Assembly (NCBI GenBank): GCA_003254905.1
Contig: QANU01077325.1
Location: 1 to 64,000 of the forward strand
Direction: 5' to 3'
DNA from: Nissolia schottii
Taxonomy: Eukaryota > Streptophyta > Magnoliopsida > Fabales > Fabaceae
Length of the DNA: 64,000 nucleotides
The position numbers and the translations under genes were made by a program. How positions within the stretch are numbered: the first letter of the stretch is position 1; each line of letters begins with the position of its first letter. Positions 45,401-58,228 of this stretch are shown one piece after another. The notes below the pieces were generated by a model. The model was not told where the DNA came from. It did not search any database and was given only the letters and a program-made list of their open reading frames with translations.

Positions 45401-46631
45401 ATGGCAACAAGACGCAATGTTCATTACACCCCTCTTCCTACAGATGAGGATGACTATGTTGGTGATAGTAATAGACCCTTTGACCCTCGATTTGATTATA
45501 CACCAAAGGCCTTGGATAAAGTTCCCTGGAAATCCATTGCTCTTGCCCTCTTTCTGTTATTCCTTGGGACAGGACTTTTGGTTCTTTCATACTTTATCTT
45601 CTCCGGTCATATGGGGGGAGAACAGTCTCAAGCTTACGGCCTTTTAGCCCTAGGGTTTCTTAGCTTTCTCCCAGGTACGTTGGATTCCCAGAATTTCATG
45701 TGTTGTTTATTTACACTAATTTCTCTAGTTTAATATATAAAGAACAGGGAAATTAACTGCTTTTGGAAACTATTTGAGATTTCAAATGTGCTTTTAGATG
45801 AATTTGTTGATAGTTCTGCCATAAGAACCTAGGCAACTGCCTTCAGCTTGATAAGCCTAGAGGACCCATTTTTGTTGAAGGTCAATTGAATTTGGTCAAG
45901 TTGCAAGTAGTGCATGCACTTCATGATTAGCAGAGAAATAATACATTACTATATAAACTGTGCAGCATCCTTGTGTTTGCCATCCTTTGCAATGAATCGT
46001 CAAAATCTGTTCCAAAGAAATGGGGCACACCATTACTCACCAAGTGTAAATTGATTGTTCCATAGAAAAGTTACCACTTTATTTTGAACAATGGTTACTA
46101 TTAAGATATAAAGTCATTTATTTCATTATTTGCCTCTATCCTACAACTTATTTTTTCATTGGTTTCCATTTCAAAATTTCCAAACCATGGTTTGGAAAAT
46201 TTTCTTCGTTGTAGTCTTTGCTCAAACCATGGTTTTGGAGTGTTGAACCGAAATCTAAGCACACACTTAATATTTTGGGAGAGATGGTTCATGATATTGT
46301 TGTATCAGAGTCTCTTTGACCAAGGGGTTTGATTTGTACTACCCCTATTCTTCTAAAGTAAGAGGTAGGGGTTTATTTGCAATGTCCATGTTTCAAGCTC
46401 AAAGTGCTCTTACGTGAAGGAGCTTATTAAGATAGAAAGTCATTCATTTACCTCTTCCCCGAGCTTAAGCTCTTGGGAAAGATGATTAATGACAGTTACC
46501 TTACATGATTATGGTTACCATTATGAATTAATGATTTCTTTATGAATACAGGCTTTTATGAGACTCGAATTGCATATTATGCATGGCGGGGTGCAAAAGG
46601 ATACCGCTTTTCTGCCATCCCTGATTATTAG
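45401..46631 (+). CDS. TMEM230: TMEM230-like (DUF872) membrane protein
   Basis: Two coding exons, 45401-45674 and 46552-46631, joined by a GT-AG intron within a Gly codon, give 117 residues. The protein has a hydrophilic N-terminus (YTPLPTDEDDYVGD, RPFDPRFDYTP) and two membrane spans (about 45-67 and 77-97). The C-terminus FYETRIAYYAWRGAKGYRF..IPDY is the conserved TMEM230/DUF872 ending. The animal homologue sits on secretory and recycling vesicles; a similar trafficking role in plants is inference. Length matches the family (about 120 residues). Confidence 0.93.
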
Positions 46632-48389
46632 ATCATTACACCTATACCTTGAAAAATCTCAGTCGTGATCACGTTTGGTTGCTGCTCGAATGCTTCATTG
46701 GCATAGATGGGAATAAAACTGTGGAGAAGTGTAATCATATATTTTATGTAAGTAGTGAATGAATTAGCGAAGTTTGGAAATTTTATGCTTTGAAGTTTTG
46801 TAAGATCAGATAGTCGCCTTGAACGTCTAGTAATAGTATGGTATTGTTCTATAGGCAATGTTACTGGCTTGCTCTGCCTTTTCTGTCCCCACAAACAGAA
46901 CCCATTTAATGGGTTGGGATCAACCCGTGACTGATGTTTGCTTGTGACAAAGTTTCCAACGGGTAATCATTGGGGCTGACATTCTCTTACTACAGTTTCC
47001 ACTTTGTTAGTGAGATTCTTAGACGAAGCACATTTTTTGGTGTGTTTTTTTTTTCAGAATTAAATTATTTTGCAAGTAAATGCTAATGCTATTAACGAAG
47101 CCTTGCAGGTTAGGTTGCATATAGCACAAGGCTTTTGCTTCACAAGAAAAGGGTATATCTGTTTTGGCAAATAGCTTGAAAAATGTAACAGTTTTTGTTT
47201 CTGTATAGCTAACTAGTGTCATTGGAACCAAGAAAAGGAAACTGTTTTTTTTTTAATTAAAAAGTAAGATTTATAAGTCTCAATGAATTGAAAATATTGA
47301 AAACATTAAAACATTATTACCTTTAATTCTTTAACAAGTAGTCATCTCTAGCTCAGAAAGGTTTCTCAACCCATGCCAGTTGAATTACAGTATCCTCAAT
47401 CTTGGAATCCAAAATTAGAATAGCCCCATTGAACTGTTCAACAAGTAAATACTATTTGTCATCATCGAGGCTAATTTTCGTTCAAGCCACGCCTTTTGAA
47501 ATTGCAGTTTCCACTCTCAACTATTCTATGACAATCACTTTCAAGTTTCAATCATTCATTTTATTTATTTTAGAAAACTCTAGGTAACAAATATCCTATA
47601 ATAAATATCGTATAAATGTGTGGAGCCCCATCTTGGTCGAGGATAAGGTCAATTGTATCAATAAGAAAAATACCAGTTTTTGCTATCATGATGTATTAAA
47701 TTTATGATGTGGACATACACAAGAATATTGTTCTTTACGTAGTTATTGTAATAATGAGAGAGAAATCGAAGTAGTAGTCGAGGAAATATAATGTAACTTA
47801 TAAAGTATAAACACGTGGCAAATGCAAAATGGCTCTTGCGTACCGAACCCACCATTATTATAACCATTCAAACAATTTTGCGATATTTTTTTTTCTCTTT
47901 TATCATTATTTTTGTTTCTATGTATTTTTCAATAGGAGATTTTGTTTATAAGAATTTTACAAATAAAAAAATATTTAAATTTATTATAAAAAAAGTGTAA
48001 TGCATTTTTTAAATTGCAATAATGGTAGTGTTAATTTTTAATATAAAAGATATTTAAATATTAATAATCTTCAAACAAATAATAGAGTTATATATCTTTG
48101 ATTAATATAAAAGGTGTATTTAAATTTTATTAATATTAAATTTGATGTGTTATTTTTAATTTTTCAGTAACGTTAGGTTCTTGTGAAAAAAAGAAAACAA
48201 ACTTATGTTTTCACAAACTATGCCCCCTTCCTGTGTTACATGCTCAATCAAATAAATTTATCCAAATTCAAATCCTATACGACCATTCATAATATTCTTC
48301 CTCTCAATCATTTTAATTTACCAAACCAAATGGATTCAAGCCACGCGTTCCTTCACTTATGACCAAAGGAAGCACGAGCTTTACTAAAC
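46632..48389. other. Spacer downstream of TMEM230
   Basis: 3' region of TMEM230, then AT-rich DNA with only short frames lacking domains. No gene or clear repeat. Confidence 0.5.
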
Positions 48390-48640
48390 AAATAAATTTA
48401 TTTTAAGTTTAGTGAAACTCAAATTTAAAATCTCTGTAATTTAGAATAATGCTTTATTTACTAAATTATTATTATTTTTATAATATTTTATGCAATCATA
48501 TTTATTAATATAATTTTATTATTTAATTTTTTGAAGGAACCTTAATCTAAAGAGTCTATAAGTCTTTCTCATACTCACACTTTTATCTCATTTAAATAAT
48601 GTGAAAGAGTTTTGGTGGCATTATTCCCACCCCTACGCCC
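48390..48640 (-). repeat. Third copy of the 2.7/3.5 kb dispersed repeat
   Basis: Reads as the reverse complement of 3370-3610. Shared landmarks are TTATTTTAAGTTTA, ATATTTATTAATATAATTTTATTATTTAATTTTT, CTTAATCTAAAGAGTC, ATCTCATTTAAATAATGTGA and GTTTTGGTGGCATTAT. It helps define a unit of about 240 bases. Confidence 0.6.
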
Positions 48641-50159
48641 TAGGCATAACGTTGGGAAAAGCTTCCAAAAAAAAAGAGGGGACAGATCCCTTGACTTCAG
48701 CTGCAACCACTACTTGCATATTATTAATGATAATATGTTATAATTAATTTCAACAATAATAAAAGTTTTAAGATAAATGATTATATGATCAGGGTATTGT
48801 CTTCTTTACAAATATCATGAATCATAAGTCACATACATCGCATATACTGTAGCAATCATCTTCCAATCAATCGTTTCGTGTCATAGCACTGCATGAATCA
48901 TAGTAATCAATGGATCACATTATAGTTATTCATGAAATGGATGATGATTAAACTCATGTAGCTAGTTTTTCTATTCATAGTCCCATCTAACGATTTATCA
49001 AAAATAAGTTTTTGTTTTATAAAATATAAATAAATGAATAATGTTCTGTAATATAAATAACTGAAATGAAAGACTCGCAATAAAAACTATTATATGAGCT
49101 AATGCATTTGGCTAGCTCAGTCAACTTTTCATTTATAACACTCTTGTATGACTTAAATTTATATATTTTTCAATTTTGATATTTAGATAACTTTGTATCA
49201 TTACTGAACAATTCTAGAATTAGATGTGTAAGGTTGGAGTTCTTAGTATGCAACTTTCTTAAATCTCGGAAGAAAAAACTTTGTTATCCAACTCAAATAA
49301 AATTGTGATTTAGACAAAAAAAAATAATCTATATATCATCTAACATAAATTCTCATTAACTTTATCAAATTATTTTTTATTTTGAAAACAAAGAAAGTAT
49401 TCTCTCACTTTAATATTTTTTGTCTAACAGTAAATTGTTGATCACGGGTAAATATTAATTTTCACGGGATCAAATTTTTTACCCCATAATTAAAGGATGA
49501 AGTGATGTTGCACTAAGCTACATTAATAAAAAAAAAAATGTATAGTGCATTAAAAAGGGATAATGGTTGCTGGATTTGGAAAAAAAATCGAAGAAGTTCG
49601 TGGAATTTAAAATTAAATTCTTAAATTAATACGATATTATTACTAAATTCCGATGCGTTCAACTCAATACGTCAAAGTAATGAAATTTCTATGGTCAAAG
49701 AGTCAAAAGCTATTGAATTTAATTATTTAGCTTTTACTACCACTATACTATTATTTTTTTATTCTAAATTTATGATTATGTTTGCAAAAATATATCAACC
49801 AGAATAAATAAATAAAAACTTAAGAGGAAAATTCAAAATTGTCAACCCAAACTTACGGGGAAGAAGGATCCCAAAAATTAGGCACCATGAAATCAAAATA
49901 AACCCCTCTTCTTCCTGCAATTTCCCAACTGTCATTAATTTTATTTTGAGAGTGATTTTGACGCAATTTCGTGCAAATAAAAAAAAATTAAACTGAAAAA
50001 AAAATGAAAATTTAAAAATTTAAAAATTTAGGGATTATATTACACATTTTTAAATTTTGAAGATGAAAGTACAAATAACTTTAAATTAAAGAGAGTAAAT
50101 TAGAATATTTTGCTAAAGATACAGTAGAACATATAACAATTTAATATTGATCAGCACTA
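48641..50159. other. AT-rich spacer
   Basis: No gene or named repeat recognised. Short poly-A tracts and AT words dominate. Confidence 0.5.
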
Positions 50160-50164
50160 ACACC

Positions 50165-50740
50165 TATAAAGGGGAGGGGAATGACCCTCTCATGTTAGGG
50201 AATGAACCTCTCATCTAAATTTTTTATATCATTTAGTGATTTCCCATTAGTTATTAAGAAAATAAAACTCATACATGATATAAATAAAAAAAATATTAAA
50301 GGTGAAATATCATATATGATAAAGTCATGTGAAAAATTCACATGAGATGATCCATTTTACTCATGTTAAATATGATCATGTTTAACTATGTTATGATGGA
50401 GAAAGATACAAAAATTTAAAAGGAGTGGATCCTCTCATGTGAGATTTTCACATGACTTAGTCACGCGCAGATCTATACCATTAATTATGTTTACTTATGG
50501 TCCTTGAGGTAGGGATCACTTATTTAATCAATGATAAAGATCAACACATGACAAGATTGTGTGAAAAATGAGGTGATTCATTTCCAAATTGAAATTGGTC
50601 CTACTAATTTTAAGAAAATTCTACTTGTTTAAAATATTTACTTCTTTTTCACTCACAATGTGACTAAACATAATCCTATTTAACATGAGATATTTCATTC
50701 CTCTGATAATAATGTACCCCTCACTTGAAAAAAAAAGTTT
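50165..50740. repeat. Foldback-type repeat with CATGTGA arms
   Basis: The inner arms AAGTCATGTGAAAAATTCAC (about 50321-50340) and the reverse complement of GATTTTCACATGACTTAG (about 50441-50458) pair, and ATGAGATGATCC pairs with GGATCCTCTCAT next to them. The outer edges also match in inverse (GAGGGGAATGA..CTCATGTTA near 50172 against the reverse of TAACATGAGATATTTCATTCCTC near 50680). This looks like a decayed, possibly nested, inverted-repeat element. Confidence 0.4.
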
Positions 50741-51300
50741 TGCATCCTACTTATTAAGAAATAAATAGAAGGTAACTTATTAAAAAAAATGAAAATATGA
50801 GATGTTTAAAGCAACATTTTATTTTAAATTTCTCGAGTGTCTTTATAAAATTTATTTGCTTCACTCTAAAAAAAAGTTTAGAGAACAGGGAAAAAAGCCT
50901 TATTTAAATGAGTTTACTTTTTATAAATTATCATATCACTGCCATTTAATTAAACTATTTTAAATGCATAGTTTTTTATGTAATTGATAAAATAGTTAAT
51001 TATTTTTAATTATGTGATAATATTTAATTGTTTGATAGTATATATAATAATTAAACTCTAATAAAACTACCATATGAAATATTTGAGAGTAAATTTTTTT
51101 CATATGAAAATTGTACATAAATAAATCACATTTCTCTATTACTAATTTCTTTTTTTACTTTTTAACTTCGGATCATTTTAAGATAATTTATTCAATAGCA
51201 AAGATGAGCAATTTTTCACATGATAGATCTATTTTCAAAACATTTTTCCTTTATATTTTCAATGGATATTAAATCCCCAATTATTTGTTTTTTTTTTTTT

Positions 51301-51520
51301 NNNNNNNNNNNNNNNNNNNNNNNNNNNNNNNNNNNNNNNNNNNNNNNNNNNNNNNNNNNNNNNNNNNNNNNNNNNNNNNNNNNNNNNNNNNNNNNNNNNN
51401 NNNNNNNNNNNNNNNNNNNNNNNNNNNNNNNNNNNNNNNNNNNNNNNNNNNNNNNNNNNNNNNNNNNNNNNNNNNNNNNNNNNNNNNNNNNNNNNNNNNN
51501 NNNNNNNNNNNNNNNNNNNN
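51301..51520. other. Assembly gap (220 N) between poly-T and poly-A
   Basis: The gap is preceded by 13 T and followed by 19 A. It ends about 400 bases before the HSFA4 start codon, so it removes promoter or early leader sequence. Open frames reported across it are artefacts. Confidence 0.95.
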
Positions 51521-51917
51521 AAAAAAAAAAAAAAAAAAAGAGGTTTAACCTTTGGTGTGTGATTCATCGCCAGCTGGTGCTGCTGCAGGTAAGCGCGTGT
51601 GAGCTTTGATTTGCTTCCAGAAATGGTTTCTTCATTGAATTGGGAAAAAAGGGTAATCCTTTGTTTTGCTTATTATTGATTTGACATTAACTGGAATTCG
51701 ATAATACCTAGCTGTTACCAAAAGGGGGAAAGGAAAAAGGAAGGTTTTTTTTTTTATTGTTTTGATTGTGTTAGATTTGGGAATTAAGAAAGAAAAAAAG
51801 GGTTCTTTTCTTTTCTTTTCATTTCTTGGGTGCGGCACAGCATATATAAAAAGGGTGTTTGAGGATTCAATTGTTCTTGAGATTTGTCTATTGGGATTGG
51901 GGCTTGGAGCTAGCGTG

Positions 51918-53249
51918 ATGAATGAAGTTCAGGGAAGCTCAAATTCCTTGCCTCCTTTCCTGGCCAAGACTTATGAGATGGTTAATGATCCTTCCACCAA
52001 TTCCATTGTTTCCTGGAGCACCACCACCAACAAGAGCTTCGTTGTTTGGGATCCACCAGAGTTTGCAAGGGATTTGCTGCCCAAATACTTTAAGCACAAC
52101 AACTTCTCTAGTTTTATCAGGCAGCTCAACACTTATGTAAGCATAAAATTCAATCCTTTTTTTCATGTCAATTGGATTTGATAACCTTGTTTTTGTGTTT
52201 TTGTTTTGTTTTGGTTCCTCAATCTAGTTTTGATTGCTTGAATTGTGTCATCGTTTATGTTGTTCAATCAGGGCTTTAGGAAGGTTGACCCAGAACAGTG
52301 GGAGTTTTTAAATGATGATTTTGTTAGAGGCCAACCACATCTCATGAAGAACATCCATAGGCGGAAACCGGTTCATAGCCATTCTTTGCAGAACGTACAA
52401 GCACAACCGGCTGCTCCTCTAACTGAGACGGAACGGAAGAATTTGATAGATGAGATCAAGAAGCTTGAACATGATCAAGAACTACTTCGTCTGGAGTTAC
52501 AGGGCGAGGAACAGGTGTGGAAAGTGTGCGAGATGCAAAGAGATAGTTCAAAGGATCGATTGGAAAAGTTGGAAAAGAAGCAACAAAGTATACTCTCTTC
52601 CATTTCTCAGTTGTTGCATAAACCCGGGGTTGCTTTAAATCTCTTGACACTGACGGAAAACATGGATAGAAAACGAAGGTTGCCAAAAGGTGGTCACTTT
52701 AGTGATGAAGCTAGCATTGAAGATCCTGCCGAAACTTCGCAAGTGTTGCATAGAAAAAGTGCAGACCCTCTTTTCACATCAAGCATGGAACGATTGAATC
52801 AGCTAGAGTCATCCCTGGTTGTTTTGGAAAATATTGCACAAGATTTGAATGATGACAGCCTTGTTCAAAGTCATTCAAACTTGGATTTTGATGAAACTCT
52901 GAGTTGTCCAGATAGTCCAGTAATATCTTGTGTGCAACTCGACATTGAAGTTCAGCCAAAGTCATCTGGAATTGACATGAACTCTGAGCCAACCGTACCT
53001 GCTGGTTCTGACCTTGTTCCATCAAAAGAACAACCTGTGGGAGCAACCCCTGTGGTTACTGGTGTCAATGACGTATTCTGGGAACAGTTCCTGACAGAGA
53101 ATCCTGGCTCAACAGAAATGCAGGAGGCACAGTCAGAAAGAAAGGATTCTGATGGCAAAAGGAATGAAGGAAAACCTGGTGACCATGGCAAGTTTTGGTG
53201 GAACATGAGGAATGTTAATAACCCTCCAGAACAGATGGGGCATTCTTAG
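51918..53249 (+). CDS. HSFA4A: Heat stress transcription factor, class A4
   Basis: Two exons, 51918-52136 and 52272-53249, encode 398 residues. The intron splits the DNA-binding domain right after [11 protein letters not shown], the conserved plant HSF position. The domain (about 10-105) runs from [13 protein letters not shown] to [20 protein letters not shown] heptad coiled coil (HR-A/B, about 125-195) drives trimerisation. A nuclear signal DRKRR is near 205 and the activating AHA motif [13 protein letters not shown] is at about 339-351. The C-terminal text ERKD...WWN.RNVN...EQMGH matches Arabidopsis HSFA4A closely (from memory). It should bind heat shock elements (nGAAn) and act in oxidative, salt and heat stress. 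A leader exon ending CTGCTGCAG|GTAAGC at 51588 and a leader intron are likely. Confidence 0.96.
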
Positions 53250-53926
53250 TCAAAGCAGTGGCAATTGATTATTCTTTCTAGCTTGTGATGCCCCTCAATT
53301 ACATGTAATAGCAGTAGGTATGCATGAATTGCTCTGCAATAGGTTCTTGTTTGATATCTTTGGTTGGATGTTTGCATCCATTATAGAATTTAGTCAATTT
53401 TATAATGCTCACCAGTTTCTGTCATTTCTACTATGCCAAACCAGTACCAACACGTGGTTTGCTTTCCTGCGCTTCATTCTTTTTCCTCCCCCTTGATCCA
53501 TACTATATGTTACTTTGCCATATAATAGTAGCTACCCGCAGATTCCCTCTGTTGCTATCTCGTGCAGGTAGATACTCAATATCAAGAGTGAATGTTTATT
53601 TTTCCAATTGTGATATAGAGTTTCAGATTCTCATAGAGGAAAAGGGCCTAATATTGACTGTTGAAAGTGGTCTATAGTGGCATTCATGTCAGGCGCATAT
53701 AATGGATGAAATTAGCTGCAAATAGGATAACTGAAAGTAAGAATAGACACTCTAGATCCTGTTACTTGTGTAGGAAGACATGTAGTAAACCCCTTTGTTT
53801 CTGAGGAGTGGTACTTCTTGTCCCTTGTTTTCATTGCAAATGCCAGTAGTTTTCGATGTTATGTATGGCTACACTGGTTTTGCTAAGAAGAATGGAAAAT
53901 ACTGTTGAACAATGAATTTATTTAGA

Positions 53927-54195
53927 CTTGAGAGTATTACATTCAAACTAGAGATTTTCCATATTGGGAAATACAAGATATTGTAAATATATACATCTAG
54001 TTCTATTTCCTCTATTCAATAATTTTCACAGGACTTACTGATTAATGTATGTACTGTGACTTGAGAGTATTACATTTAAACAACAGGAGATTACTGGAAA
54101 CTATGATTTTTCATATTGGGAAATGCAATATATTATTGATTATGTGCTTCTTGTTCTATTTTCGCCATTCAATACTTTTCACAGGGATTTTCATT
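53927..54195. repeat. Tandem duplication, about 130 bp unit
   Basis: CTTGAGAGTATTACATT, TTTTC(C/A)TATTGGGAAAT and CTATT(C/T)AATA-like text followed by TTTTCACAGG occur twice in the same order (53927-54035 and 54060-54190), with moderate divergence. Confidence 0.6.
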
Positions 54196-57039
54196 TTTTT
54201 CAGTGTTGTCTATTCCACTATAAATAATATTATAGCACGTAAAAGCTATTATAGGGCATCGCCAACCACAGAAAAGTACAAGGTGCAAGGAAAGAAATTC
54301 AAGATAGAATGACGATGTCCTACCATGATGTGAAATTAAACTCTAGGTTATATTACATTTCTTCTACTTGGGTTTCTAACTTACGTTGGAGAGCCTTAGA
54401 AGATGCTGATTGCTGATTTGTAGCTTTAACTTAGATGGAGACTGGCCTGTGAAACTTGTTTGCATGCATTGAAAATCAAAATTTCAGTAGATGTGTTATA
54501 CTTTGGTTGTTGAAGGTGTTTGGAAGCAAATAAAATCTGCATTGCATTTATGCCTAATAATGCCTTTATTATAGTAAGGAACATGGAAAACTCAAGCTCC
54601 ATGTGCATTCACTCGCGTGTATACACACACTTGCACACTCAACTGAATACTTTTATTTTACAATGGAAGGAGGGGGAAACTATTGTGTGCTAGGTCATGA
54701 ATATAAGGTACTTGTGATCTACATCCATTTATGCAAATTGTTTTCTCCACTTTCTGTTTTGAAATAAGTTTTTTTTTTTTTTTTAAGTCCATTTAATTAT
54801 TTACTGAATCTGGAGTAACACTGCAGCCATGCCATTTTTTCGATTTAGTCATTTTAATAAACTGCTCTCTGCTTTTCCTTTGATTATTGCTATTGATGAT
54901 TCCCATGGACCTGTGATTATTCAGTTTTAATGTTTCTGTCCTTCCTTTCAACTTTGATGATAGAAAACACAACCAACTACAGAGACTGATGGTGGGCATG
55001 AAACTTTCTGCTACGCTATTTCATGGCATGATGTGCACCTAATTTTACTGCTGGCTGCTGCATTTAGCAGTTTTCTTTAAGTTCATTTTATGTTTGTAGA
55101 AAGCAGATGAAAAGGAGATAGACTATGCTAAATATAATAAACAACGTTCTGATTTGCATTACAAGGCTATGGATTTAAGTTGCTGACTAACATTAAAACC
55201 TGCAACTTATATGAGTTCATTCTTGAGGTATTGCAGGCATGTGTCCATATCTGAAATGGTTGGTTTGTGAGTCCCGTTTAATTTCATGGAGGCATTTGTG
55301 AGGCACCATTGCGCCAAATTTAAGCTTAGAAGAGTGTTAATATCCTGTATATAGAGGTGACAAAAGGAGATAGGCTCCAAAGGGTGTAAATAAATTTCAT
55401 CTTTGGTTTGTAAACTATTGTCAATATCTTCCTTGACTATATTATTCTAATGTGGCTGCTATTGACCTCGGTGTCAAATGGAAACTGAAACAAGCCTTTG
55501 ATCAGTTTCTCACAGTTATTACGTACACTTTTGTACTGAGCTCACAAGGGCCTGCAACAAAAAACTTAAAGGTTGTGATATAACCTTGATGTTGTTTGAA
55601 AACCAAGTTACCAGTTGGCCTGTGCCAATGAGAATACATAGGGATGATGATTGCTTGAGGTTTAGGGCATATGTTTGGTTGTTGGGAGAAAAGGGAGGAA
55701 GTAACAAAGAAAATGGAAGGGCCAATAAGGGGAAGAAAAAGAGGATGTAGCTTAAGTTTCATTTTCCTCATGGGAGATATCGAATATCTTATAAAATTTT
55801 GCAAATTGGAAGAACTCTTTTTTGGTGCATGGTACAAGGAAGAACTTATTTTGGGTTGGTGGGTAATTGAAGCAATTTGAATGCTATTAAAGGGGAAGGG
55901 AGCATTTAGCCAATTTAATCGACCATGTGTTGGTACGTAAGATATGTTTTTTGACAAAATTGGCTAATATAGTTTTTGTACTATTAAAGATTATTCTTAA
56001 GCAAAATACCAAAATTGTTTCAAAATTGTTTTACTTGATAAATTGAGTTTTTATGTGAACAAATCTTGTAATTAGGGTCAAGCTCGGTCACGAATAATTT
56101 AAGGAAACAGATTATGTATACTTTTAAAAATGTACCAAAAAAAAAGTTGAGTAAATTATAAGTAAATATACTTTTGTTAGGTTGATTCACTCCATCAATG
56201 TTTTCAGTTATATATTTTTATGAGTAGTTTTCAACTTTTAGATTCTCCCGTTGTGACAAATTTTTCACTCAATCTANGATTGTTTTAGCATAACTAGAAC
56301 CTTCAGGTTCAAATCTTGAGTATGTAGCAATGTTACTTGTGTAGGAATTAAATACTTATGTTGATGTAATAACACATGATTAAATATTCATATTTTTACA
56401 TTGATATAGTACATCAAAATTAAATCATTACCAACTTCTTTTAATCATGATAACATGTAAGTGATTAGTTTCATGGCAATTCCTATAAAAAAAATATTAA
56501 ACTAACACAAACGCGCGCAGTCAATATAAGCTCCCAATTGCTCTTACTATTTGTACATTTCCCCTACTTCTACATAGTCTACTATAAACTTTTTTTGGAA
56601 AAAAAAAATCATGCGAATTAATATATGAAATAATCATAAAAGTGCTTTCCTAGCAAGTTGTACAATAGAAAATAATAATAAGGAAGTTGTCTACAAGTTA
56701 TGTAATCCATTCACTTTCACGACCCTCTCAATGGATTAGCATTTTTATATTTTTGTTCGCTGGTCAAAGTTGTAGTGTGAGTATGTGACCCCGTCAATGG
56801 CAAAAACTACACCTTTGACTTTGACCAAAGTGGAAGATCTCATGGAGATCACACCGAGTGGCCGATGAGTCTCGTGACTTCACTTCTTTATTGGTTCTAA
56901 ATGAATTCTAAAATTAGAATAATCAAAGACCAAAATTTAGTTGAAATTAGTCTTTTTATACTTTAATCATAATTTTTAAGAAGAAACTATATAGAAATAG
57001 TACATATGTTAGTATATTTTATTAGAAAACATTAAAAAA

Positions 57040-57225
57040 AATTATCTACTAATGGGGTTGGTCTGAGTGATAAACGGTTCGGTATCATTAAAGTAAGTCT
57101 CAAGTTGTAAATTTTGTGTATACAATTATTTTCACTAAGAAACTCACTCATCACAACAAGGTGCGCAACTCAGATTAACTTAGATTAGTCAAGGCGAGAC
57201 CTTCAACCAGGAAAAAAATAATAAT
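57040..57225 (+). repeat. Decayed SINE-like sequence
   Basis: TGGGGTTGGTCTGAGTGATAA resembles a tRNA-derived A box, followed 35-40 bases later by a weak B-box-like TCTCAAGTTGTAAAT and by GTGTATACAATTATTTTCAC, as often seen in plant SINE bodies. It ends in an AATAATAATAA tail. The boxes are degenerate and no target duplication was found. Confidence 0.4.
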
Positions 57226-58228
57226 AATAAAGTTTTTATCTAACTTTGGTCCTATTTCCGTAACAACTTCATTAGAGGGATAAAGTAGTACACAGATAAG
57301 AATAAGAACATTATTATTGACACAGTATCACGGAGCTAGTTCTGTTTTTTATGTCACTATTTGAGTCCCTAGAAGAGACAAGGTAACTTTTATTGATCAT
57401 CCTGCTACTACTATCTACTACTAAACAGTTATCCCGTGTATGTTGCCCCCATCTTCTGGGAAATGTGACTGTTGATGATTAAACTAATTTGGCACTGAGT
57501 AGCTATTCCATAAATGCATGATTTTGAAAGGAATTGAGTTACATGATGCCATGATGCACAATCTAGGTATAGTTATCAAATTATTTGTACAATAATTTTT
57601 GTGTTGTAAGTTGTACCAATAATTTATCAATTAATATTCAATATCGCTGGTGGCATTTACAAGTTGCAAAATTATTTTAGGGTCAAATGAGAAATTATTA
57701 AGTGTTAACGGAATATTAAATAGGATTGTGCTAGGATTACTTATTATAAAATGACATTTTAATTTATATAATACGAAGATTCACTATTTACTATCATCTT
57801 CACTTAAGATGTAAACAAAGTGTAATCTTATATGACTTTTTATAAACACTTAATAATTTCTTGAATTCGTTCGGCTATTCACTCTACTCACTTCATAATT
57901 TTAAATTCTACATCAAAAACAATGCTCCAGATTGGATATATTGCTGAGAATATCCAAACATGAACCAGAAAATCATGATTTGATTGTCAACAATTAAGTA
58001 TATATTTACATATGCATATTGCATGTACATAGAATTATTATTAGATGTCATTTGTAAGCATGATGTTAGTCAAAATTTTGATGCAAATAATATACAAAAC
58101 TTATGAAAAGAGAGAACAATTGAGTTTCAAGTGAAATCAAAGCATGACATGAACAACAATTGTTTTGTAGAGCAAAACTACTTACATTTCTACAAGAGTT
58201 TTTTTTTCTTTCCTATCAACTAGCAGAG

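Larger units (their letters stand above)
53250..58228. other. Spacer between HSFA4 and OVATE genes
   Basis: About 5 kb. The HSFA4 3' region is followed by a tandem duplication (53927-54195), AT-rich DNA, an N at 56279 and a SINE-like remnant (57040-57225). Open frames near 55500-55960 have no domain and were not called as genes. Confidence 0.45.

Noticed and set aside
51220-51609. Open frames across the 220-N gap
   Set aside because: They exist only because N is read as unknown; the flanks are homopolymers.
55502-55957. 151-codon minus-strand frame
   Set aside because: It starts at a non-ATG codon, has no domain, and lies in AT-rich spacer; overlapping frames on the other strand are as good.
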